Shown: positions 39,003-47,378 of the stretch, piece after piece | How the letters are laid out: the number at the start of each line of letters is the position of its first letter | How positions within the stretch are numbered: position 1 is the first letter of the stretch | DNA from: Alkalicoccus luteus | GTDB taxonomy: Bacteria > Bacillota > Bacilli > Bacillales > Salisediminibacteriaceae | Length of the DNA stretch: 49,226 bases | NCBI RefSeq assembly: GCF_012034335.1 | Contig: NZ_JAATHJ010000025.1 | Coordinates: 1 to 49,226 of the forward strand | Reading direction: 5' to 3' | Notes under the pieces: model-generated | Told to the model about the DNA's origin: nothing | Database searches by the model: none | Seen by the model: the letters and a program-made list of their open reading frames with translations, nothing else | Made by a program: the position numbers and the translations under genes

Positions 39003-39914
39003 TCAGGCAGAGCCTTTCCATTTCTGGGCCATTGGATGCGCCCGCTTCTGACGCTTCACAGTTAGAAGAACCGACCCGATCACAAGCGCCATCCCGGCTC
39101 CCTGCCACAGCGTAATGATTTCTCCATATACAAGCAGGCCGATGATGATCGCTACAACAGGTTCAACGGTAGAGAGAATAGCAGCCTTGCCTGATTCGAT
39201 CCAGCGAAGCCCCGCGGTGTAGAAAATATATGCGGCGACGGTAGCGAAAAAGGCGAGGCCCAGTCCGGAAAGGACAACGCCGCCGGTGAACAGCTCCGCT
39301 CTCTCCCAAAGCCTGCTCGTTGGAAGCAGAAACAGGCTCCCGAATATCATCGAATAAGTCGTGATGGTCATCGCATGATAGCGCCCGCTGACGTATTTTC
39401 CGAAGATGCTGTAGAGCGCGTAAAAGAAGCCGGACAGGACGCCGAATACGATCATCGTTCCGGACGTTGACAAAGCGCCTGCCGGCAGCAAACCGACGGT
39501 AAACATACAGCCGAGCAGCATCAGAACAAGTGCCGCTCCTTTCCGGACCGTAAACGGCTCATTAAACGTGAAGCGGGAGATCAGCGCGACAAACACCGGG
39601 CCCGTATAAAGCAGGACAACCGCAAGTGAAATTGAGGCTCCTTCTATCACAGAGAAAAAGAAGTAGTTGAAAAAAGCTATGCTGATCACACCGGTGCCGA
39701 TGAAAAATGGAAGATCCTTCAGTCTTACATGAAGAAGGCTTCTGTCATAAACGGACAGAAAAGCGAGCAGAAGCGCTGCGGAAAACGACAGGCGGATTCC
39801 GACGACCTCCCATGGCGTAAAGCCTGCGGCGTTTAATTCATTTACAAATAAACCGGTTGTTCCCCACAGGGCAGCACCGGCCATTACGAGTAAGTAAGCG
39901 GTTTTGGAAGTCAT
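39003..39914 (-). CDS. EamA/DMT-superfamily transporter
   Basis: 303 aa with ten predicted membrane helices arranged as two EamA repeats. AALWGTTGLFVNELNAAGFT starts the first repeat, and GVLSGFFYALYSIFGKYVSG the second. The C-terminus has the usual STVEPVVAIIIGLLVYGE. DMT carriers export or exchange metabolites; the substrate is unknown. It is convergent with the ALDH gene. ATG 39914 is preferred over ATG 39920 because AGGAGGG would abut the latter. Confidence 0.85.
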   Translation of the reverse strand: MTSKTAYLLVMAGAALWGTTGLFVNELNAAGFTPWEVVGIRLSFSAALLLAFLSVYDRSLLHVRLKDLPFFIGTGVISIAFFNYFFFSVIEGASISLAVVLLYTGPVFVALISRFTFNEPFTVRKGAALVLMLLGCMFTVGLLPAGALSTSGTMIVFGVLSGFFYALYSIFGKYVSGRYHAMTITTYSMIFGSLFLLPTSRLWERAELFTGGVVLSGLGLAFFATVAAYIFYTAGLRWIESGKAAILSTVEPVVAIIIGLLVYGEIITLWQGAGMALVIGSVLLTVKRQKRAHPMAQKWKGSA

Positions 39915-40001
39915 TGGCATCCCTCCTGCACGATACCCATTCTAATACGGCCCGCAGTAAAAAGAAAGCCCAATCTGAAGGCGGTATGAGCCGTTTGAAA
40001 G

Positions 40002-40030
40002 GTGAAAAAGAAGAGGAAATATAGTATAAT
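40002..40030 (+). promoter_or_regulatory. Promoter of the VbhA-Fic operon
   Basis: GTGAAA (40002-40007) and a perfect TATAAT (40025-40030) are 17 bases apart, 32 bases before the antitoxin GTG. Confidence 0.65.
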
Positions 40031-40061
40031 AGAAGTAGCTTAAAACGGAGGCGATGTATCA

Positions 40062-40238
40062 GTGTCAAGAAGCAAGAAAGATATACAGTTTGCATTTCAG
40101 TCTGCCCGGGCGTCCCTGGCAGTAGAAGGAATGACGCTTTCGGAAAAACAGGAAGCTCTCGTTATCGACCAGTTATCCGGAAGAATGAGTGAAGAAGCTT
40201 TCGTGGAGCGTGCCCTGGAACTTTCCCGTCATGAGTAA
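40062..40238 (+). CDS. VbhA-like antitoxin of a Fic toxin-antitoxin pair
   Basis: 58 aa. The N-terminal helix holds S18-LAV-E22-G23, the (S/T)xxxE(G/N) inhibitory motif whose Glu blocks productive ATP binding in Fic enzymes. A second helix pair follows (LSEKQEALVIDQLSGRMSEE, AFVERALELSRHE), as in VbhA antitoxins. Start is GTG ten bases after GGAGG. The stop overlaps the fic start by eight bases, so the antitoxin is translated first. Short and easily missed, but the motif and position make the call firm. Confidence 0.82.
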   Translation: MSRSKKDIQFAFQSARASLAVEGMTLSEKQEALVIDQLSGRMSEEAFVERALELSRHE

Positions 40239-40839
40239 ATACCGGTCGGGTCCGTCAAGATACTGTTATCCGGGAACGGAAACGTTGCGCAATTATTTTC
40301 ATATACGACGGGAAGAGCAGCTTCAGCGGCTTGATGCCATGCTGACATCAAAGCGGCTTGCTGAGCTCTCGCTTCAGCCGCTTAAGGGCGGCTGGGATTT
40401 TGCCCATTTATGCCGGATTCATGCGTGGATTTTTCAGGATCTGTATCCGTTTGCCGGCAAGGTGCGGCAGGAAAATATATCGAAAGACGGCTTTACGTTC
40501 GCGCAGGCAGCCCATATCGAGCAGAGTGCAGCTGCTCTTTTTTCTGCGCTCCAGCGGGAGAAATGGCAGTCGATGGACCGGCGCACGCTGGCGAAGTCGC
40601 TTGCGTTTTATTTTGCAGAAATGAACGTGCTGCATCCATTCCGCGACGGAAACGGCCGCAGCATCCGTGAATTTATCCGGGCGCTAGCCGGCCATGCGGG
40701 CTTTAGGCTTAACTGGGCCGATGCCGATAAGTCGGAAGTACTGGAGGCATCGATTCGCTCTGTGACGGACCCGGCTCCGCTCGAAGATGTATTATACCGG
40801 CTGCTGAAGCCGATTGATGGATCGGATCAGGCGACGTGA
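40231..40839 (+). CDS. fic: Fic-domain AMP-transferase toxin
   Basis: 202 aa single-domain class I Fic protein. The catalytic motif HPFRDGNGRSIREF is complete at 135-148, with the His nucleophile activator and the GNGR anion hole. The flap region (around QENISKDGFTFAQA) and the LYPFAGKVR segment are also typical. Fic toxins transfer AMP from ATP to target hydroxyls and are held inactive by the paired antitoxin. The target is unknown. ATG 40231 lies inside the antitoxin's last codons. Terminator at 40843-40868. Confidence 0.9.
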   Translation: MSKYRSGPSRYCYPGTETLRNYFHIRREEQLQRLDAMLTSKRLAELSLQPLKGGWDFAHLCRIHAWIFQDLYPFAGKVRQENISKDGFTFAQAAHIEQSAAALFSALQREKWQSMDRRTLAKSLAFYFAEMNVLHPFRDGNGRSIREFIRALAGHAGFRLNWADADKSEVLEASIRSVTDPAPLEDVLYRLLKPIDGSDQAT

Positions 40840-40842
40840 CCT

Positions 40843-40868
40843 GCGGTGGAGATCATCCGCCGCTTTTT
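40843..40868 (+). terminator. Terminator after fic
   Basis: GCGGTGGA and TCCGCCGC pair around GATCA, followed by TTTTTT. Confidence 0.85.
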
Positions 40869-40982
40869 TATGTTTTTGTTTTCCTCGTCACCGGGTATCG
40901 GAACAGGCAGAAGCGGTATGAGAAAAAAAGAAAAATCCTTCGTGCTGAGCGTAACAGACAGCTTCTTTACGGCGTCCAACTA

Positions 40983-40991
40983 TGGTAGAAT
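40983..40991 (+). promoter_or_regulatory. Extended -10 promoter of the hydrolase/Mur ligase/Ddl operon
   Basis: TGGTAGAAT is a TGn-extended -10 box (TAGAAT, 5/6), 82 bases before the hydrolase start. The -35 is poor. Confidence 0.5.
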
Positions 40992-41072
40992 AGACAATTG
41001 GAAAACGCACAGAAAAGCAGCACTCAAATCGAATCGTTTCAGTACGGATCTGCAGAGAGGAAGTTATGCACC

Positions 41073-41849
41073 ATGTACATAGATTTAGCACACGGACGTC
41101 TGCACTATCATGAATCCGGCGAAGGCCGTCCTGTTATTCTGCTTCACGGATGGGGAGCAGAAGTGAAGACAATGATGCCGGTACATAAGGCGCTGGAGCC
41201 TCACTTTCACGTCTATACGCTCGATCTGCCCGGATTCGGAGAGAGTGATGAGCCGGATAAACCGTGGGACACGACTGACTACAGTCGTGCGCTGCGCGAA
41301 TTTGTTGAAAAAACCGGAATAGAACAGCCGATTATCGCCGGACACTCCCACGGCGGGAGAACGGCGATTCATTATGCTGCCGAATACGGGGATGTGCACA
41401 AGCTGATCTTGATTGATGCCGCGGGAATTAAACCGAAACGAAAGCCGTCCTACTACGCGAAGGTATACTCGTACAAGACAGCAAAGCAGCTGCTGAAGCT
41501 GCCGGGACTAAGCCGCTACCGGGAGGATATTTTGAACAAAATGAAAGGTCGTGTCGGCTCGGCGGACTATAAGAACGTCAGCGGCACGATGCAGCAGACG
41601 CTTGTAAAAGTCGTGAACGATGATTTTCAGCATCTGATGCCGTCGATCCAGGCATCCACGCTGCTTATTTTTGGCGAACAGGACACGGCAACTCCTGTCA
41701 GTCACGGTCAGCAGATGGAAAAGCTTATTCCGGATGCCGGACTCGTTGTGTTGAAAAACGCCGGGCACTTTGCCTACCTGGATCAGCCGCAGCAGTTTAA
41801 CGCGGTGCTTCATTCATTTTTAGAGAACGATAAAAGGAGGAGCTCATGA
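41073..41849 (+). CDS. Alpha/beta-fold hydrolase
   Basis: 258 aa cytoplasmic hydrolase. HGWG supplies the oxyanion hole, the nucleophile Ser is in AGHSHGG, the Asp in GEQDTATP and the His in NAGHFAYLDQP, so the triad is complete. A lid region rich in Lys and Tyr follows the nucleophile strand (KPKRKPSYYAKVYSYKTAKQ). The substrate is unknown. AGAGGAAG precedes ATG 41073. The stop overlaps the Mur ligase start (ATGA), so it belongs to a three-gene operon with the Mur ligase and the Ddl-like gene. Confidence 0.85.
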   Translation: MYIDLAHGRLHYHESGEGRPVILLHGWGAEVKTMMPVHKALEPHFHVYTLDLPGFGESDEPDKPWDTTDYSRALREFVEKTGIEQPIIAGHSHGGRTAIHYAAEYGDVHKLILIDAAGIKPKRKPSYYAKVYSYKTAKQLLKLPGLSRYREDILNKMKGRVGSADYKNVSGTMQQTLVKVVNDDFQHLMPSIQASTLLIFGEQDTATPVSHGQQMEKLIPDAGLVVLKNAGHFAYLDQPQQFNAVLHSFLENDKRRSS

Positions 41850-43441
41850 TTTCAACTATTATTTTCTTTTTAGTCGCACTGACAGCATGGATCTTGCCTG
41901 TCACGTTAAAAGTAAAGCGCAGCGTGCACATGCTGCAGCTGAATTCATATCGCAACGAACGCTATGCCAAATGGATGTCGGAAAACAGCAGTAAAGTGTA
42001 CTCTCCGGCCGAGATGCTCTATCTCGTTCCGCTCATTGTCCTGCTTTTTTCAAATTCAGACATCTTTATTCTCGCAGTTACTTCGGCCGTCTTCGTCCTT
42101 GTATTTGCCGCTTTTTACGCAGCACGGAAACCGGAAAAGAAAAAGCTCGTTTACACGCAGCGCGTTCAGCGGCTGTTCGGCGTTACGTATCTGATGTACG
42201 GGCTGATTGCAGCTGTTGCTACCGGCCTTGGTGCTTTTGTGAACATCGGATTTGCTGTCGCGATTCTACTTGTAACAGCCGTCTTCCCGTTCAGCCTCGT
42301 CAAGCTGACGAATCTGATCAACGAACCGATCGAACGAAGCATCAACCAGCGCTTCGTTGATGATGCCAAGCGGCTGATTCAGTCCTCACCGGATCTAAAA
42401 GTAGTCGGCATTACAGGCAGCTACGGAAAAACGAGCGTAAAACATTTCGTGGAAGCGATTCTGTCGTCGAAGTATAACGTGCTGATGACACCGGAGAGCT
42501 ACAATACCCGTCTTGGGGTAACGCGGACGATTAATGAACAACTGAAGCCGTATCACGAGATTTTCATTGCTGAAATGGGAGCGAAGCAGACCGGGGACAT
42601 CCAGGACGTCTGTGAAATCGTCAATCAGCAGTACGGCATTCTCACAGCAATCGGACCACAGCACCTGGATACGTTTAAAACACTCGACAATATAAAAAAG
42701 ACAAAGCATGAAATCGTGGAAACACTGCCGGAGGGCGGTGTGGCAGTCCTGAATAAGGACGACGAAAACATCATGTCCTACGAGGCTAAAAATCCGGCGA
42801 GACGCGTTTATTACGGCGTTGAGCGGACGGATGTGGATATTCATGCCGGAGATATCGGATACAGCTCAAAAGGGATGACGTTTACTGTCACCCTGAAAGA
42901 CGGCACAACTGAACATTTCCGCACGAGGCTGCTCGGAAAGCACAACATTTACAATGTGCTCGCAGCTATCGCGATCGGGCTGGAAATGGGCATGACGCTG
43001 CAGCAGATGGCAGTACCGGTGAAAAACCTTCCGCCGGTGAAACACCGACTGGAGCTGAAGCCGGCGAATGGAAATATTACGATCATTGACGACAGCTTTA
43101 ACTCCAATCCGGTCGGCTCGAAGATGGCCGTTGAAGTTCTTGGTAAAATGGACGGCTTCCGCATGCTTGTAACACCGGGAATGATCGAGCTTGGCGATCA
43201 GGAGTACGAGTTGAATAAAACGCTGGCTCTCCACGCCGCTGAGAACTGCGACTATGTTATTCTCGTCGGGAAAAAGCAGACGAAACCGCTTCAGGACGGA
43301 CTTGCCGAAGCTAACTATCCGGAATCTCAGTTTTATGTCGCAGCTGATTTGAATGATGCGATTCAGCATATGCACGAAAAAGCACAGGCAGATACAATCG
43401 TTCTGTTGGAAAACGATCTGCCGGATACGTTCAACGAATAG
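41846..43441 (+). CDS. Membrane-anchored Mur ligase (MurF-like)
   Basis: 531 aa. Residues 1-20, 56-92 and 112-155 form several membrane helices in place of the UDP-substrate-binding N-terminal domain of normal MurF. The Mur ligase core begins with the P-loop GITGSYGKTS at 188-197, then TRLGVTRTINEQL, EMGAKQTGDIQ, IGPQHLDTFKT, KTKHEIVETLPEGG, the central LLGKHNIYNVLAAIAIGLEM and IIDDSFNSNPVGSKMAVEVL. The enzyme should use ATP to join an amino acid or dipeptide to a carboxylate. The membrane domain suggests a lipid-linked or membrane-bound acceptor (inference). It is translationally coupled to the hydrolase. Confidence 0.85.
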   Translation: MISTIIFFLVALTAWILPVTLKVKRSVHMLQLNSYRNERYAKWMSENSSKVYSPAEMLYLVPLIVLLFSNSDIFILAVTSAVFVLVFAAFYAARKPEKKKLVYTQRVQRLFGVTYLMYGLIAAVATGLGAFVNIGFAVAILLVTAVFPFSLVKLTNLINEPIERSINQRFVDDAKRLIQSSPDLKVVGITGSYGKTSVKHFVEAILSSKYNVLMTPESYNTRLGVTRTINEQLKPYHEIFIAEMGAKQTGDIQDVCEIVNQQYGILTAIGPQHLDTFKTLDNIKKTKHEIVETLPEGGVAVLNKDDENIMSYEAKNPARRVYYGVERTDVDIHAGDIGYSSKGMTFTVTLKDGTTEHFRTRLLGKHNIYNVLAAIAIGLEMGMTLQQMAVPVKNLPPVKHRLELKPANGNITIIDDSFNSNPVGSKMAVEVLGKMDGFRMLVTPGMIELGDQEYELNKTLALHAAENCDYVILVGKKQTKPLQDGLAEANYPESQFYVAADLNDAIQHMHEKAQADTIVLLENDLPDTFNE

Positions 43442-43462
43442 ACGAAGATGGGGGATGGAAGG

Positions 43463-44668
43463 ATGAAAACACGCGTAGCGGTAATATTCGGCGGGGTATC
43501 CGTTGAACATGAGGTATCGGTTATATCAGCCCTGCAGGCTATTCAAAATATGGATGAATCGAAATACGAGATCACCCCGGTTTACATTGCAAAGGACCGC
43601 GTCTGGTATACAGGAGATAACCTGCTTGATATTGAGAATTATAAAGACTTGAAGAAGCTGTTTCAGGAAGCACAGAAAATGTCGATGCAGCGGACGACAG
43701 ACGGCCGTGTCATTATCAACAAAGAGCCGCGCCCACGGTTTGGAAAAGCAGAAATCGCAGAAATTGACGTTGCCTTCCCTGTCATCCACGGTACGTTCGG
43801 CGAAGACGGTGTGCTGCAAGGCTATCTCGAGCTTCTCAATCTGCCGTATGTCGGCTGTGATGTAATGAGCTCCGGATCTGGTATGGACAAAGTTCAGATG
43901 AAGCGTATTTACCGGGACGCAGGACTGCCCGTACTTGATTTTGTCACGTTTTATTCGACCCAGTGGAACGAGGAAACGTCCGTCTGGCTGGAACGGATTG
44001 AATCAAGCATTCCGTATCCGGTGATCGTTAAGCCGGCTAACCTCGGGTCAAGCGTCGGCATCAGCAAAGCAGCCGACCGGGAGGAGCTCGAGGAGGCAAT
44101 CGATCTGGCCCAGCGGTTTGCCCAGAAAATTGTCGTCGAACCGATGGTGCAGAACATGACGGAAGTAAACTGCTCTGTCGTCGGTGACACAGAGCACGTT
44201 GAATCCTCGGTCTGTGAGCAGGTGCTTGGAACGGATGAATTTCTTTCATACGAAGACAAGTACGCCGGCAGCAGCTCGAAAAATGGCGGCGCGAGCAAAG
44301 GGATGGAATCCACGAACCGGATTATTCCGGCAGAAATCGGGGATAAGATGACTGCTGAAGTGAAGCGCCTTGCAGAGGAATCGTTCCGTACACTCGGAGC
44401 GAGCGGTGTTTCCCGGATCGACTTTATCATCGATAACGACCAGGAAAAAGTATACATCAATGAAATCAATACGATTCCTGGATCACTCTCCTTTTACTTG
44501 TGGGAGCCGGCAGGAAAATCGTACCGCCAGCTGACCGATCAGCTGATCCAGCTCGCACTGAAACGCGAGCGGGAGCGCGGACGTCTGATGTATTCGATCG
44601 ATTCCAACCTGTTCTCTCTGCAGCAGGGCGGATCGAAAGGCAGCAAAGGCGGTTCATCGAAACGATAA
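43463..44668 (+). CDS. ddl: D-alanine-D-alanine ligase family ATP-grasp enzyme
   Basis: 401 aa. It has RVAVIFGGVSVEHEVSVISA at the N-terminus, FPVIHGTFGEDGVLQGYLEL, YVGCDVMSSGSGMDKVQMKR, VIVKPANLGSSVGISKA and INEINTIPGSLSFYLWEPAG, all Ddl landmarks. It would make D-Ala-D-Ala or a D-Ala-D-X depsipeptide or dipeptide. It is longer than usual Ddl (about 350-370 aa) and ends in a Gly/Ser/Lys tail (GGSKGSKGGSSKR). ATG 43463 follows GGGGGATGGAAGG; a start 15 bases earlier is possible. It is the last gene of the operon with the membrane Mur ligase. Confidence 0.87.
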   Translation: MKTRVAVIFGGVSVEHEVSVISALQAIQNMDESKYEITPVYIAKDRVWYTGDNLLDIENYKDLKKLFQEAQKMSMQRTTDGRVIINKEPRPRFGKAEIAEIDVAFPVIHGTFGEDGVLQGYLELLNLPYVGCDVMSSGSGMDKVQMKRIYRDAGLPVLDFVTFYSTQWNEETSVWLERIESSIPYPVIVKPANLGSSVGISKAADREELEEAIDLAQRFAQKIVVEPMVQNMTEVNCSVVGDTEHVESSVCEQVLGTDEFLSYEDKYAGSSSKNGGASKGMESTNRIIPAEIGDKMTAEVKRLAEESFRTLGASGVSRIDFIIDNDQEKVYINEINTIPGSLSFYLWEPAGKSYRQLTDQLIQLALKRERERGRLMYSIDSNLFSLQQGGSKGSKGGSSKR

Positions 44669-44682
44669 AAGTAAATCAGCTG

Positions 44683-44710
44683 AAACCGCCCGGGGAACCG
44701 GGCGGTTTTT
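44683..44710 (+). terminator. Terminator after the Ddl-like gene
   Basis: AAACCGCCCGG and CCGGGCGGTTT pair around GGAA, followed by Ts. A degenerate repeat copy begins immediately afterwards. Confidence 0.9.
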
Positions 44711-44835
44711 CAGATTGTCGATACCGTTTTATGTCTGAATAACCTTGCATCTGCGGATCCTCGATTTCCGGAGGAGCGGCCTTGCCTTCCCTCCTTCTGT
44801 GCGCCGGATTTTGCCTCGTTTTAATTCTCCCGGAG
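44711..44835 (-). repeat. Dispersed repeat element, degenerate fragment E
   Basis: CAGATTGTCGATACCGTTTT, then TGAATAACCTTGCATCTGC and a TTTCCGGAGG segment follow the same order as copy D (CAGAGTGTTGATAAAGTCATTTT, TGAATAACGTTGCATCTGC, TTTCCGGAGG). It starts directly after a terminator T-run. Only this end of the element is present. Confidence 0.55.
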
Positions 44836-44921
44836 TCCGTTCACTTTGCTTCCTCCGCTTTTCTTTTGACCAGGGGCGAAATCGGGTAAAGAAACACAGA
44901 TACAGATAAAGGAGTGTTTGC

Positions 44922-46145
44922 ATGAAGAAAGCGTGGGTCATGTCGGCCGTTGTGCTTCTTGCTGCCTGTCAGGGCGGGGAAGAAAACAATGTGACGATCA
45001 ATGACGATACAGAAATTGAGGATGAGAACGGAAATGCAGCAGAAAACACCGAGCCGGAGAACAGCGAAATCGAAAACGATGAAAACGATGAGAATGAAGC
45101 CAATGAAGATAACGAAGCAAATGATGAAGCAGAGACCGCCGGTGATGGCGCTGATCAGATATCCCTGCTCGGTACAGGTACAGAGGACTGGGACGTTGAA
45201 ATCGTCGCAGACAACCTGGACAGCCCCTGGTCGATCGCTGTTTATGATGAAGAAACCTTTATGCTTACAAGCCGGGAAGGAATGCTTCTGGAAATTTCAG
45301 ATAGCAGCGTAACGGAAGTCGAGCTTGATACATCGGATGCAACTGTACAGGAAGGGGAAGGAGGGCTGCTTGGATTTGTTCCGTCTGAATCTGATGACGA
45401 CAGCGCCTTTATTTACTATACGTATGAGAGCGGCGGCGAGCTGTTGAATAAAATCGCGCAAATAGAGCGGACCGAGGATAACTGGGAGGAGACAGAGGTC
45501 CTGCTGGATGAAATTGAAGGAGCCAGGACACATAACGGAGGCAGGCTGGCGATCGGACCAGACGACATGCTTTACGCAACGACAGGAGATGCGGAAGTGA
45601 CAGAATGGTCACAGGATCCGGATGTGCTTGCAGGAAGCATTCTGCGTATGACGACAGAAGGGGACGTCCCGGACGATAATCCGATGGACGACTCCTACGT
45701 ATACAGCTACGGACACCGGAATCCGCAAGGTATGGCCTGGGCGGAAGACGACACGATGTACAGCTCGGAGCACGGGGCGCAGGCGCTGGATGAAATCAAT
45801 ATCATCGAAGCTGGAAACAATTACGGCTGGCCGGTCATTGAAGGCGATGAATCAGAGGAGGGAATGGAAGAGCCGCTCGTCCATTCCGGAGATGACACGT
45901 GGGCTCCGTCCGGAACTGCTATGTGGCAGGAGGAAGAGCTTGTCATGACGGGTCTGCGCGGTCAGAGTCTCTATGTTCTCGATGAGGAAAATGAATCCGT
46001 CGACATCGTGTTTGAAGGTGAAGGAAGGTTGCGTGACGTGATGTATCATGAGGGTGCACTCTATCTTCTCACAAACAATACCGATGGGCGCGGTGACCCT
46101 CAGGAGAACGACGATCGTCTGCTGCGGCTTACCCCCGGGCAGTGA
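44922..46145 (+). CDS. Glucose/sorbosone dehydrogenase-like beta-propeller lipoprotein
   Basis: 407 aa. The lipobox LLAAC gives Cys16, then a very acidic Glu/Asn/Asp linker (about 20-75) and a six-bladed propeller of the PQQ-dependent sugar dehydrogenase-like family. Family segments include LDSPWSIAVYDEE, EGGLLGFVPS, RTHNGGRLAIGPDDMLYATT, YSYGHRNPQGMAWAEDDTMY and GNNYGWPVIEG. Such proteins oxidise sugars outside the cell, but cofactor use cannot be read here. AAAGGAGTGTTTGC supplies the start. It forms a single-gene unit with a terminator. Confidence 0.87.
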   Translation: MKKAWVMSAVVLLAACQGGEENNVTINDDTEIEDENGNAAENTEPENSEIENDENDENEANEDNEANDEAETAGDGADQISLLGTGTEDWDVEIVADNLDSPWSIAVYDEETFMLTSREGMLLEISDSSVTEVELDTSDATVQEGEGGLLGFVPSESDDDSAFIYYTYESGGELLNKIAQIERTEDNWEETEVLLDEIEGARTHNGGRLAIGPDDMLYATTGDAEVTEWSQDPDVLAGSILRMTTEGDVPDDNPMDDSYVYSYGHRNPQGMAWAEDDTMYSSEHGAQALDEINIIEAGNNYGWPVIEGDESEEGMEEPLVHSGDDTWAPSGTAMWQEEELVMTGLRGQSLYVLDEENESVDIVFEGEGRLRDVMYHEGALYLLTNNTDGRGDPQENDDRLLRLTPGQ

Positions 46146-46186
46146 AGGCACGAATGAGCTGCAAGCTGCCACACTTATTCCCGACG

Positions 46187-46214
46187 AAGAGCCGTGCATA
46201 ACGGCTCTTTTTTT
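46187..46214 (+). terminator. Terminator after the sugar dehydrogenase-like gene
   Basis: AAGAGCCGT and ACGGCTCTT pair around GCATA, followed by a T-run. Confidence 0.92.
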
Positions 46215-46289
46215 ATGAAATGAAAATTAGCATCATAGAATGTTTCATATTTTGAGTCGAAGTGCTTAAAGGAGTTTGGGACAATCCTA

Positions 46290-46318
46290 TTGAACAGGTC
46301 CCTTGTTCCTGCTAAAAT
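46290..46318 (+). promoter_or_regulatory. Sigma-A promoter of the kinase/regulator/HD-GYP-like operon
   Basis: TTGAAC (46290-46295) and TAAAAT (46313-46318) are 17 bases apart, about 29 bases before the kinase start. A near-palindrome GAACAGGTCCCTTGTTC lies in the spacer and could be an operator. Confidence 0.7.
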
Positions 46319-46346
46319 TTAGAAAGACGAACAACAGGAGGTCCTC

Positions 46347-47378
46347 ATGCTGTCAACCGTTCAGAAGCAGGTCGTGCAGCAGCTGCAGCTTGCTCATTCA
46401 AAAAAAGGGCTGATGGCTGTGTTTCAAGCTTACGTCGATGCTACATTCCCGGCCGGGGAGCCGATTCTTACTGCTCCCCTGCATCAAAACGCTCCGCTTC
46501 ATCCTGACGCCTTTTTTTATCGAACCGCGCTGGACGACCATCCATCCGGCAAGCCTGCGGTTGTGCAGGTGAAAGACCGGACTGGGGACGATGCACGATT
46601 TCAGCTCATCCCGCTCTACGAATCAGACGGGAGCAGGTGGGAAGTGTTGACGCGTTCAACGTGCTGGTATCCGGTCGTTCGTTGGAAGCAGTATCAGCTG
46701 CAGCAAATGGCCGATGTTTTTTTCCTGAGAATGCAGGCTGTAGAGGATCGGGAACGAGCCGTAAAAAAGGCAGAGGATGCAGCCTTGATTCGAGCATCCC
46801 AGGCGGTACACCACACGATTTCACAAAAGCTGTTCTTCTTATCGGCGCTCCTGTTTCAACTGAAGCAGCAGGAGCAGCCGGATACTGAAACGATGGAAAA
46901 ACGACTGCATGAGCTGCAAAAAGAGGCGCGGGATCTCATCGCTGATCTTCGCGGTGATAAGGAACGGCTCGACCCCGCGCTGCTGCTGAAGCAGACGCTT
47001 GAAACGATCTGCGCAGATCAGCAGCTGATGCCCGTTTTTTCGGCAGAGGGAACAGCGGTGCGGGAACGTCCGGAAATCAAGGAAGCTGTTTTTTACATAG
47101 GAGAAGAACTCATGGCCAACGCGGCAAAGCACAGCGGAGCTGACACGCTGCACGTTACGGTGACAGTAAACCCGGTGCAGTGGGAGCTTGTCGTGCGGGA
47201 TGATGGACGAGGGATACGCAACCGAGACGGAGCCGGCTACGGACTAACCGGAATTCGGCAGAGACTCGAGAAGCTCGGTGGAACGCTGAAGCTGGAACAT
47301 CACGACGGTACCGCAGCTTTTGTAACCATACCAAGAAGAGGAGGGACCTGGCATGTGCAGACTGCTTTTAGCGGATGA
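46347..47378 (+). CDS. Soluble sensor histidine kinase (HisKA_3 type)
   Basis: 343 aa without membrane helices. The N-terminal 130 residues form an input domain of no recognised family (weakly GAF-like). The dimerisation helix carries QAVHHTISQKLFFLSALL with the phosphorylated His155. The next residue is His where HisKA_3 kinases normally have an acidic residue. The ATPase domain has FYIGEELMANAAKHSGA (N box), RDDGRGI (G1) and GYGLTGIRQRLEKLGG (G2). ACAGGAGGTCCTC is the ribosome site. It overlaps the response regulator gene by 26 bases, so the pair is coupled. The signal is likely cytoplasmic. Confidence 0.87.
   Translation: MLSTVQKQVVQQLQLAHSKKGLMAVFQAYVDATFPAGEPILTAPLHQNAPLHPDAFFYRTALDDHPSGKPAVVQVKDRTGDDARFQLIPLYESDGSRWEVLTRSTCWYPVVRWKQYQLQQMADVFFLRMQAVEDRERAVKKAEDAALIRASQAVHHTISQKLFFLSALLFQLKQQEQPDTETMEKRLHELQKEARDLIADLRGDKERLDPALLLKQTLETICADQQLMPVFSAEGTAVRERPEIKEAVFYIGEELMANAAKHSGADTLHVTVTVNPVQWELVVRDDGRGIRNRDGAGYGLTGIRQRLEKLGGTLKLEHHDGTAAFVTIPRRGGTWHVQTAFSG

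Noticed and set aside
44729-44941. 70-codon minus-strand frame between the Ddl-like and sugar dehydrogenase-like genes
   Set aside because: Arg/Lys-rich shadow overlapping the repeat fragment and the next gene's ribosome site; no start signal.
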